Part shown: positions 28,683 to 35,819 of the stretch, piece after piece
How the letters are laid out: every line of letters starts with the position of its first letter
How positions within the stretch are numbered: the first letter of the stretch is position 1
Assembly: GCF_017515565.1 (NCBI RefSeq)
Contig: NZ_JAFWFN010000035.1
Location: 1 to 64,000, forward strand
Length of the DNA stretch: 64,000 bases
Reading direction: 5' to 3'
DNA from: Halomonas sp.
GTDB lineage: Bacteria > Pseudomonadota > Gammaproteobacteria > Pseudomonadales > Halomonadaceae
Made by a program: the position numbers and the translations under genes
The notes under the pieces: model-generated
What the model saw: only the letters and a program-made list of their open reading frames with translations
Databases searched by the model: none
What the model was told of the DNA's origin: nothing

Positions 28683-29548
28683 ACCTACCCAGCCGCGCAC
28701 GCAATGGTCTTAACGGCGTCGCCCGCGAACTTCTCCGCCAGCCCACGGTGGAGAAGCCGCGCCGCCATTGGGTAGACGACGTAGTGGCCTGGTGCCACCA
28801 GCACGACATTGACCTAGCCTCACGAATCAACGGTAAAACGCTGCGTTTTGATGCCGCCTTGCTGGCGCAAATCAATGACGTGCTAGAAAGCGCTCGGCTA
28901 GCGCCGCTAGGCCGCTCACTCAGCGGCTTGAGCAGCAGCGCCCAGGCTAAAGAGGGCGTAGAGGAAGACAAAGCAACTCGCGAAAGCCCCCGTGCAAGAA
29001 GGGTACTCGTCAGCTTTCCGCCCCAGCCAATAACCGGCCTTGCCAGCGAGCCACGCGCCATTCGCGATGTGGATGTACTCGGCCTAAAGCTGAGCGCGTT
29101 CAGCGCTCTAATCCAGGTCGAAAACCTGGACAGCTTCTATGAGTTTTCACCGGAACAGCCAGCGCTAAGCGGCTACGCAAACCCGCTGGTCGTCTACCGC
29201 GGCGACAGCCACTACGGCGGCGGCTTTGCCTTACTGGCCGAGGCCTGGCACAAAACCCGCCGAACACATATATACGCCGGAGACTTCGATGTAAAAGGCG
29301 TTACGCTAGCGCTCGACAGCAACGCCACCCACTTGCTCCTGCCCGACATTGAATGGATCACCCAGAATGCCACGCCGTTGCATGTGCCTGCTGAACAGTT
29401 TCCCTATCAACGGCGATTGCGTAAACACCTCGCCGCGCTGCCATCAGCTCATCCATTGCTTGACTATCTAACGCTGTTGTTGGAAACGCAGCGGGGGCTT
29501 AAGCAGCAGTGGTTTGGTGGGGAGGTGGTTTGTGTAGAGCTTGGTTAG
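28679..29548 (+). CDS. jetD: TOPRIM nuclease subunit (JetD/MksG role)
   Basis: A 289-residue protein whose C-terminal half is a DUF2220-like TOPRIM domain. E148 lies in LIQVENLDSFYEF, the middle element is VVYRGDSHYGGGFALLAEA, and D202/D204 lie in IYAGDFDVKGVTLA, matching the VEN...GD(I/F)D.(H/K/E)G pattern of JetD. In Wadjet this subunit cuts the DNA that the condensin part has looped. The N-terminal ~130 residues, with QHDIDLASRINGKTLRFDAA, are probably a DNA-binding or docking domain and are shorter than usual. ATG 28679 overlaps the upstream stop (ATGA). A longer frame from 28523 lies inside jetA and is not used. Confidence 0.82.
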   Translation: MNLPSRARNGLNGVARELLRQPTVEKPRRHWVDDVVAWCHQHDIDLASRINGKTLRFDAALLAQINDVLESARLAPLGRSLSGLSSSAQAKEGVEEDKATRESPRARRVLVSFPPQPITGLASEPRAIRDVDVLGLKLSAFSALIQVENLDSFYEFSPEQPALSGYANPLVVYRGDSHYGGGFALLAEAWHKTRRTHIYAGDFDVKGVTLALDSNATHLLLPDIEWITQNATPLHVPAEQFPYQRRLRKHLAALPSAHPLLDYLTLLLETQRGLKQQWFGGEVVCVELG

Positions 29549-29825
29549 AAGTCGTCTTGTTGGTGCTGCTACTCAAGACAGTGTCTTTTCTTTTTCCTTG
29601 GGCGAATCCATGGGTGGGAGTCAGCATAGGTAACTAATTAAGTTCAATAAGTACGCCTACATTTTTTGTCTCTGCAAGGTACGCTTGAGCTTAATATAAT
29701 TAAAACTTTAGTTGATATTTAGCCTAGAGAAGCCTGGCGAAAATTTGACTTACATAAAAGCTAATAATTTGATCAAAAAAATTGGGGTCTGAGGGCGAGC
29801 GATAGAAGAAAAATTTTATAATAAG

Positions 29826-29852
29826 TTGAAAATAAAATCGTTGCTTGATAAA
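29826..29852 (+). promoter_or_regulatory. Possible retron promoter
   Basis: TTGAAA (29826-29831) and GATAAA (29847-29852) are 15 nt apart. A transcript from here would begin almost exactly at the left inverted repeat of the retron RNA (29861). The -10 match is weak. The 29549-29825 stretch upstream is AT-rich and otherwise empty. Confidence 0.4.
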
Positions 29853-29860
29853 GTCGAATT

Positions 29861-29987
29861 TGGCTTATGGGCAGATTTTGGGTCGCGTATCGCGATCAGT
29901 GAAAAGAATGTCCGGCAGGAATGCATCTTTAGAGTGTTACACTTGACGCTAGGTTGACCTTACATGCGTAGGGGTGCCCATAAGCCA
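29861..29987 (+). ncRNA. Retron msr-msd RNA gene, Ec67 (Eco2)-like
   Basis: A 127-nt element ends 39 bp before the reverse-transcriptase gene. It is bounded by a perfect 13-bp inverted repeat, TGGCTTATGGGCA (29861-29873) and TGCCCATAAGCCA (29975-29987), the a1/a2 repeats of retrons. Just inside a1 comes GCAGATTTTGGGTCGCGTAT, with a 7-bp hairpin (29881-29887 with 29891-29897, one G-T pair) and then CAGTG. This order is very like the msr of retron Ec67 as I remember it. The right-hand part (about 29910-29974) would be the msd template; its exact ends and the branching G need structure prediction. Confidence 0.8.
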
Positions 29988-30026
29988 TTCCTTCTCTTCG
30001 TGAATTGACCTAGTAGCCAGTTTCTT

Positions 30027-31886
30027 ATGAATAAATTAAACAAGCTTAAAGCTGTAACGACTAAACAAGAGCTTGCCGAATTGCTCGGAGTTAAAGCTTC
30101 TTTTCTTACTTATGTGTTATACATATTAAGACCAGAGAATCAATATGTGCAGTTTTCTATTCCTAAAAAGAATGGTGGCAAACGAAAAATAAATGCACCA
30201 ATAGAAAAGCTAAAAAGCCTTCAGTCAAGTCTCTCAAATCTTTTGTTTGATTGTGTTGATGAAATTAATAAAGTTAAGTTTCCATTTTCTGAAATAAACA
30301 AAGATAGAGACAGAAATTCTAAAACTAATAATTACGAGATTCTTAAGGTCAAGGTTCCTAATGCTGATGTGAAACAGCAGTCACTTTCTCATGGATTTGT
30401 TCGTAATCGTTCGATTATCACTAATGCTATGATGCATTTAGGCCAGAAGAATGTATTGAATATAGATTTGAAAGATTTTTTTGGTAGCTTCAACTTTGGC
30501 AGGGTTAGGGGCTTTTTCATTAAAAATAAAAATTTTAAGTTAGACTCGCATATTGCCACCGTTATTGCTCAGATCGCTTGCTACGATAACAAGTTGCCCC
30601 AAGGTGGCCCTTGTTCTCCAGTCATAACAAATTTGATTACTCACTCATTAGATATTCGATTAGCTGCGCTGGCTGAAAGGTACTCATGCATTTATACCCG
30701 ATATGCAGACGACCTTACTTTTTCTACACGTGAGAAGTTTTTCCCGGAAAAAATTGCGAGATTGGATAACGGAAAATATGTTGCTGGAAAGAAACTGAAA
30801 AGTGAAATTTCTCGTTCCGGTTTTTCTATAAATGATAAAAAAACAAGAGTTCAATTTAAAGATTCTAGACAAGATGTAACAGGCCTTGTTGTTAACCGAA
30901 AGCCCAACGTGAAAAAAGAGTATTGGCGAACAGCTAAATCACAATGCCATAGCCTCTTTCGAACCGGTAGTTTTACAAAGGTAGTCTAAGGTGTCGTTGT
31001 CGATGGAAATATTAATGAGCTCGAAGGTCAGCTTAATTTCATTGACCAAGTTGATAGCTATAATAGGCTAAGGCAAAAAGCGCCGCTGAATTATATTTAC
31101 CAATTTGCTAGGCATGGCCACAATACTTCGCCGCTTTTAAGTAACCGAGAGAGAACATTTAGTCGGTTTTTATACTATCGTTTGTTTTATGGTAACGCTA
31201 AGCCAACAATTCTTTGTGAAGGTAAAACGGATAATGTGTATCTCAAAACTGCGATAAAAAAGCTAGTGAGCGCTTACCCAACGCTGGCAAAAACAAGAGT
31301 CAACCCTGAATCTAGCAAGCCAAGCTATGAACTTCTCGTGCGTTTTTTAGAGTATTCCAAACGTACGAGATTTTTAGTGCAGCTTTTCGGTGGTACATCA
31401 TATCTAAATTATTTTATTAGCAAATTTGAAACTCAATACGCATTTTATAAAGCTCCAAAACCACAGCATCCTGTCTTGATTATTTTGGATAATGATTCAG
31501 GATTTTATAAAGAAATTGAAAATAAGTTAAAGAAAATGGAAATGCCAACCATTTATCCAATTTCATTGAAAAAACATGATTTTCGTAAAGCTGATTTTAT
31601 TCACGTGATGCATAATTTATATATAGTATTAACACCATTGAGCGCAGCTGGTAAAGACACGGAAATTGAAGATCTTTTTGATACTGCTACTAGAGGTGTA
31701 GTCGTGTCAGGTAAGACATTTAATCCTAAAGACGGAAGAGATAATGTAAAGGAGTACGGGAAGGAGGTCTTCGCTAAAAAAGTTATACAAGATCAGAGAA
31801 ATAAAATTAATTTCGATGGTCTAAAACCTCTTTTAGATCGTATGGTTAGAGCTATTGAACATTATGATTCTATTAAAAACTCTTAA
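30027..31886 (+). pseudogene. Retron reverse transcriptase fused to TOPRIM domain (Ec67-like), split by one in-frame ochre codon
   Basis: The frame covers 620 codons. Codons 1-320 are a retron RT with NAMMH (133-137), NIDLKDFF (145-152), PQGGPCSPVI (191-200), YADD (226-229) and VTG (284-286). A TAA at 30987-30989 (codon 321) interrupts the thumb region. The same frame then continues without shift: INELEGQLNFIDQVDSY, then a TOPRIM domain with E398 in PTILCEGKTDN and D488/D490 in VLIILDNDSG. In Ec67 these are one protein, the TOPRIM part being the toxic effector. No in-frame ATG with a ribosome site follows the TAA, so the TOPRIM part is probably poorly made unless the stop is suppressed or is a base-call error. 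The gene is much more AT-rich than its neighbours. A weak hairpin with eight T (31875-31900) follows. Confidence 0.88.
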
Positions 31887-32242
31887 GTGAGGTTTTTTTT
31901 AGGACTATGAGCTTCTTTTTTTCAATATTGTTATATGTATTTTAATGGTGCCTGTTATTAAAAGAAATTTGCAGTTTTATTTTCCCCGGCCATCCTTTTA
32001 ACGTCGTTAATAGATATAGATAAGTACGGCTGAAGAAATAATGAATCGCTGTGAGCGAAACTTTTCACTAATTATTTTTCCTTAAATTGTTTAAGCTAAG
32101 CTCATAGTGTGTAGGTCAGTTTCAGCATACACTAATGTATGCCTTGTTATAATCGTAAAAAGACTGCTGTTTTTATATAACTAGCTGAAATTCCATTGGC
32201 TTAGTCTTAAAACGAGTGCATAAGATAGAGCATTTACGCAAT
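31887..32242 (+). other. AT-rich intergenic stretch between retron and rnz duplicate
   Basis: No credible ORF. It contains an inverted repeat GCATAC-ACTAAT-GTATGC (32125-32142) immediately followed by TATAAT (32148-32153), which could be a regulated promoter for what follows. Composition matches the retron rather than the host genes. Confidence 0.4.
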
Positions 32243-32404
32243 ATGAACCTACTGTTCCTCGGCACCCCCGCCGGTGTGCCCACCAAAACAAGAAACGTCT
32301 CCGGCATCGCCTTGCGAGAGATCAAGGGCAAACGTTGGTACCTAATCGATTGTGGTGAGAGCACCCAGCATCAGGTCTTGCACATCAAGCTGTCGTTTCA
32401 TTCG
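32243..32404 (+). pseudogene. Truncated duplicate of the 5' end of rnz (~54 codons)
   Basis: From ATG 32243 the sequence encodes [20 protein letters not shown] and on to KLSFHSL, matching the start of the intact rnz at 33084. By hand I count about 140 of 163 bases identical (~86%), mostly synonymous changes. Homology stops abruptly after the HSL codons, before the metal-binding HxHxDH motif, and unrelated sequence follows. The frame happens to stay open into the antitoxin gene, but that gene has its own ribosome site. The piece marks one side of an insertion or recombination event. Confidence 0.85.
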
Positions 32405-32458
32405 CTTTTTTTACGCTGGCACAGGTGTATAATCTTACTAAATTGCTTGGAGGTGCTC

Positions 32459-32629
32459 ATGAACACAAAGATAGAAGCGTACGGAGTTAAGGCTGTTAAA
32501 CGTCCCAAAATTGTGGCCAGCAAGAAACTTGATCTCTCTGGTGAGTCTGGGCAGCAAATTGTTAAGTCTGAAACCAAGCTGGTTCTCAGAACGCATAAGC
32601 GCACTTTCAAAAAGCTAGCTGATATGTGA
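32459..32629 (+). CDS. Small antitoxin-like protein (56 aa) paired with a Fic/Doc toxin
   Basis: A 56-residue, lysine-rich protein ([20 protein letters not shown]...) with no motif I can name. ATG 32459 has a strong GGAGGT 4 nt upstream, and TATAAT lies at 32428-32433, giving a compact promoter right after the rnz fragment. Its TGA shares the A of the next gene's ATG (TGATG), the classic coupling of antitoxin and toxin. The antitoxin role is inferred from size and position. Confidence 0.65.
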   Translation: MNTKIEAYGVKAVKRPKIVASKKLDLSGESGQQIVKSETKLVLRTHKRTFKKLADM

Positions 32630-33051
32630 TGAACCTTATTTTCTTTCCTTTCGAGCGTGTTCTTGAGATAAATATCTTCATCCTTGAGCATGAGCCAGGT
32701 ATGAAAGGGGCTGCCGATATAAATAAGCTTCAAGGCGCTTTAGGTAGAGTAGACAATGCTATCGCATACTCTGGCTTAGATGACGTCTTCGAGATTGCGG
32801 CAAAATATGTAGCCTCTATTGCTCTTTCCCACTCTTTACCAGATGCTAACAAGCGAACTGGTTTGGCAGTCGGCCTGGAATATTTGTCTCTTAATGATTT
32901 CGAACTTACCGCTGATAACGAGCTGTTTGCTGACGCAGTTAGAGATTTAGTAATCGGTGCCATTGATGAATCCGATTTTGCTGATTTACTCTACTCCCAA
33001 TATGCTGCAGAACAAGATAATAACGGCACTCATTTGCCTGCAAGTGGATGA
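32629..33051 (+). CDS. Fic/Doc-family toxin (death-on-curing type)
   Basis: A 140-residue protein with the Fic-fold active-site motif HSLPDANKRTGL (compare HxFx(D/N)ANKR), preceded by INKLQGALGRVDNAIAYSG, which is typical of Doc. Doc toxins phosphorylate elongation factor EF-Tu and stop translation; other Fic proteins AMPylate targets, so the reaction here is not certain. It is translationally coupled to the 56-aa partner and lies between the rnz fragment and intact rnz. The C-terminal ~15 residues are polar and add nothing recognisable. Confidence 0.85.
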   Translation: MNLIFFPFERVLEINIFILEHEPGMKGAADINKLQGALGRVDNAIAYSGLDDVFEIAAKYVASIALSHSLPDANKRTGLAVGLEYLSLNDFELTADNELFADAVRDLVIGAIDESDFADLLYSQYAAEQDNNGTHLPASG

Positions 33052-33083
33052 CCTGCATCACCGCTACCGACCTGAGCAATATC

Positions 33084-34046
33084 ATGAACTTACTCTTCCT
33101 AGGCACCTCCGCCGGTGTACCAACAAAGAGCAGAAACGTCTCCGGCGTCGCCTTACGAGAGAGCAAGGGCAAGGGCTGGTACCTAATCGATTGTGGTGAG
33201 GGCACCCAGCATCAGGTCTTGCATACGAAGCTATCGTTCCATTCACTGAAAGCCATCTTGATTACCCACGTGCACGGCGACCACTGCTATGGGCTGCCTG
33301 GCATACTCGCGAGTGCGGGAATGGGTGGTCGGAAAGCGCCGCTTACCATTGTGGCGCCCGCTGGCATCAAGGCATGGTTGGAGGCCACCTGTGAGGTCAC
33401 GCAGCTTTGCTTGCCCTTCGCCTTGGAATTTATCGACTCGGACGCGCTGCCCAGCGTTGAGTTTGAGAGCTTTGCGGTGTCCACCTACAGGCTTTCACAC
33501 CGGGCTCCTTCCTATGCCTATGGGTTTACGGAGACAAAAGTCGATGCTGCCTTGGACGTGGATAAGCTAGCGCAAAAGGGGATTCCGAGAGGGCCGTTGT
33601 GGGGGCAGTTGAAGCAAGGGTTTGATGTTGAGTTTGAGGGTGAGCGGTTAAAAAGCCATAACTACCTGATATTCAAGCACAAGCCGCGAAAAGTGGTGAT
33701 CGCTGGGGACAATGACCAGCCTGACTTGTTGATGGATGCCTGCGCGGGCGCGCAGGTACTGGTGCATGAAGCCACCTACACCGAAGAGATGGCCCAGAAG
33801 GCCGGTGATGTGGGGCATAGCTACGCCAAGCTTGTCGCCGCGTTTGCCGAATCGGTACAGCTCCCCAACCTGGTGCTGACGCACTTTAGCCCCCGTTACC
33901 AGCTCAACCCCCATGAATCTCGTTCCATTGAGGATATTCGCAAAGAGGCCCAGGGCGTCTATTCGGGCTCACTTTATTTAGCGCGGGATTTTGGCGAATA
34001 CACCCTGGATAAAGCGGGCCACTTTGCTGAGAAAGAGAGTGAGTAA
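33084..34046 (+). CDS. rnz: Ribonuclease Z family metallo-beta-lactamase-fold protein
   Basis: A 320-residue protein with [21 protein letters not shown] at the start, the zinc-binding THVHGDHCYGLPG (H62, H64, D66, H67), a GDN motif (VVIAGDNDQPDL) and a C-terminal LVLTHFSPRY. Members mature tRNA 3' ends as endonucleases (RNase BN/Z). ATG 33084 agrees with the family start and with the duplicate fragment; the frame stays open 12 codons upstream but without homology. The first ~165 bp are duplicated at 32243, so the 5' end may have been replaced by recombination. Confidence 0.88.
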   Translation: MNLLFLGTSAGVPTKSRNVSGVALRESKGKGWYLIDCGEGTQHQVLHTKLSFHSLKAILITHVHGDHCYGLPGILASAGMGGRKAPLTIVAPAGIKAWLEATCEVTQLCLPFALEFIDSDALPSVEFESFAVSTYRLSHRAPSYAYGFTETKVDAALDVDKLAQKGIPRGPLWGQLKQGFDVEFEGERLKSHNYLIFKHKPRKVVIAGDNDQPDLLMDACAGAQVLVHEATYTEEMAQKAGDVGHSYAKLVAAFAESVQLPNLVLTHFSPRYQLNPHESRSIEDIRKEAQGVYSGSLYLARDFGEYTLDKAGHFAEKESE

Positions 34047-34118
34047 CTTTTTCTGCGCGTTGATCAGTAGGGATAACGAAACTGGGTGGCTCATGCCTTC
34101 CGGTACAGTAAATCCCTT

Positions 34119-34193
34119 TTAGTGTTGATTGTAGTGCCCATCGATAGCGAAGATATAAATAGGGGTATCGTCGAATCTGTATACCAAGTGATC
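34119..34193 (-). pseudogene. C-terminal remnant of a YoeB/RelE-like toxin
   Basis: On the minus strand just past the antitoxin gene, a 24-codon stretch reads DHLVYRFDDTPIYIFAIDGH and ends with a stop four codons later. This looks like the final strands of RelE/YoeB-type toxins, in the correct position for a yefM partner. The rest of the toxin is missing. A different frame gives a 36-codon ORF (34201-34091) whose ATG overlaps the antitoxin stop (ATGA), as an intact toxin would, but it is out of frame with the remnant. The toxin is therefore dead. Confidence 0.55.
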
Positions 34194-34197
34194 TTAT

Positions 34198-34449
34198 TCA
34201 TTGGCTGTTCAGAGGCTGTGAGCCCTGGCGGCGTTTATGTGTTTCAAGGGAGTGGGCAATTTGTTGCATAAGGTTGCTGCTTTGCAATACGTGGAGCGTT
34301 TCTTGCTCTCTTTCCCAGTCTTCCGCGCTAATCACCACAAAAGCCTCACCAGCCCGCCGAGTCACCTTGAGGGGTTTATGGCGGTTGACGACTTCCTTTA
34401 CAGCATTATCTAAGTTGTCTCTAAAATTGTTGATGCTAATTGTGTCCAT
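34198..34449 (-). CDS. YefM/Phd-family antitoxin, apparently without a functional toxin
   Basis: An 83-residue protein starting MDTISINNFRDNLDNAVKEV, with KVTRRAGEAFVVISAEDWE, the diagnostic Phd/YefM DNA-binding fold, and a C-terminal helix that would wrap the toxin. ATG 34449 has AAGGTGG 5 nt upstream; longer frames have no support. Such antitoxins repress their own promoter. The partner is represented only by a short remnant downstream, so it may persist as an orphan, possibly as an anti-addiction factor (inference). Confidence 0.85.
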   Translation of the reverse strand: MDTISINNFRDNLDNAVKEVVNRHKPLKVTRRAGEAFVVISAEDWEREQETLHVLQSSNLMQQIAHSLETHKRRQGSQPLNSQ

Positions 34450-34555
34450 AAAACCACCTTTATGCACGGAAATACCGTACAAATATACATCCAGCGTCTT
34501 TGTGAAGGCCAAGCTATTTGAGCCCTGATGACCGAACCCAACAAGGAGACTCCCC

Positions 34556-35209
34556 ATGCAGAAGGTAAGAATCGACCTAGTGTCCGATGTGGCCTGCCCG
34601 TGGTGCGCCATTGGCTACCGGCGCTTGGAGCAAGCGTTAGAGACACTCAATGGCGAGATCGACGTTGAGCTGGTTTGGCAGCCATTTGAGCTGAACCGCG
34701 ATATGCCGCCCGAGGGCGAGCCGATCTTGGAGCACTTGTGCCGCAAGTACGGCAAAGATGCGGCCACCATGGAGCAGTCCCAGCGCGAGATTATGGCCGC
34801 CGCCAAGGAACTTGGGCTGAATTTCCGTGGTGCCCTGGAGCGTCGGGCGAACAATACCTTTGCTGCCCACCGCGTGCTGGCGTGGGCCGGAACGCAACAC
34901 CAAGAGACGGCGCTTCAGCTGGCACTCTTTGAGGCCTACTTCGGTGAGGCGAAAAACCCCGCCGACCCAGCGGTGCTTCGTGAGAAGGCCATTCAGGTGG
35001 GGCTGGACGGCGACACCGCCGAAGCCATCGCCCGCTCTGATCAGTACGCAGATGAAGTGCGCGCGGCAGAGCAGCGCTTTATGGACGCGGGAGTAAACGC
35101 CGTACCAGCATTTATTCTCGATGGTCGCTACCTGATCTCAGGTGCTCAGCCCGCCGATGTGTTGGTCGATGCGCTTCGTCAGGTGGCCGAGGAAAACGCC
35201 AACCGTTAA
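34556..35209 (+). CDS. DsbA-family oxidoreductase, FrnE-like (cytoplasmic)
   Basis: A 217-residue thioredoxin-fold protein with a helical insertion. It has the active-site CPWC (residues 14-17, SDVACPWCAIGYRRLEQAL) and the cis-proline region VNAVPAFILDGRYLISGAQP. There is no signal peptide, which sets the FrnE group apart from periplasmic DsbA. Members are thiol-disulfide or 2-hydroxychromene-carboxylate-isomerase-like enzymes, linked in some bacteria to oxidative stress. GGAG lies 7 nt before ATG 34556. It is divergent from yefM. Confidence 0.9.
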   Translation: MQKVRIDLVSDVACPWCAIGYRRLEQALETLNGEIDVELVWQPFELNRDMPPEGEPILEHLCRKYGKDAATMEQSQREIMAAAKELGLNFRGALERRANNTFAAHRVLAWAGTQHQETALQLALFEAYFGEAKNPADPAVLREKAIQVGLDGDTAEAIARSDQYADEVRAAEQRFMDAGVNAVPAFILDGRYLISGAQPADVLVDALRQVAEENANR

Positions 35210-35356
35210 CGCCCTATAGGTGCCGACCTGAAATGAGGTTAGCCCTGAAATGAGGATACACCTAGCGGCTTATTACTCAGCAAGGGGGGCAAAACCTGCG
35301 TTTATCTGCGCTTATCTCCGGTGACAGGTGAGGGCGGGCACTAGGCAATATGACAA

Positions 35357-35395
35357 AAAAAGAAAAGGCCTGCGAATGTTTAACCATCGCAGGCC
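35357..35395 (-). terminator. Rho-independent terminator of the 24-aa membrane peptide gene
   Basis: On the minus strand GGCCTGCGA pairs with TCGCAGGCC and is followed by TTTTCTTTTTTT. It is downstream of the small ORF ending at 35436. The stretch 35210-35356 to its left holds a direct repeat (CCTGAAATGAGG twice near 35228) and nothing else I recognise. Confidence 0.88.
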
Positions 35396-35435
35396 CTGAT
35401 GTAGATCGCTAAAGCAAATAGGTGTTAGCGAGGTT

Positions 35436-35510
35436 CTAACGCAAGCCAAGAAAAGAAAGAATCGCTACAACGATTACAATTGCACCGACGATATAGACGA
35501 TATTAGTCAT
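35436..35510 (-). CDS. 24-residue hydrophobic membrane peptide
   Basis: ATG 35510 is preceded by AGGAG at 9 nt, and the product starts MTNIVYIVGAIVIVVAILSF and ends GLR. It is a single membrane helix with a basic C-terminus. A dedicated strong terminator lies 40 bp downstream and a structured leader upstream, which argues for a real, separately transcribed small protein. I have an impression of similar tiny proteins in related genomes but cannot name a function; stress-linked membrane peptides and type I toxin-like peptides are possibilities. Confidence 0.7.
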   Translation of the reverse strand: MTNIVYIVGAIVIVVAILSFLGLR

Positions 35511-35819
35511 AAATAAATACTCCTTTTAATAAATTTGAAGTCGCAGGCGCGCCACCATCCATGTGGCGCACGATATAACTTCCTGTGGAGGCAACTCCTT
35601 TGCCTCATCTCAACTCAGAGTAGGCTATCGGCTTTATAGGGTCTGTTCGCTGGAGCACTGAGTTGCGAAAATAAAGGGCAATGCGAGAGGCCCAGCCAAG
35701 CGGTGGCTTTAATCTCAAGCCAGCGCTTTATTGCACAAACTCCTGCAATGTATTAACTAGCCTGGTCGCTTAGGATATTGGGTTGAGTCAAAGAACCAAG
35801 CAAAGGAATGAAAATAGTT
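35511..35819. other. Intergenic region with two hairpins
   Basis: No gene seen. Hairpins GCGCCAC/GTGGCGC (35549-35569) and GAGGCA/TGCCTC (35588-35606) lie within 100 bp upstream of the small membrane peptide and could be part of its 5' leader. The right part leads into the CDF gene. Confidence 0.4.

Noticed and set aside
32216..32629. A 137-codon frame joining the rnz fragment to the small antitoxin-like protein
   Set aside because: The antitoxin part has its own TATAAT and GGAGGT ribosome site, and the two halves have unrelated origins; the open frame between them is accidental.
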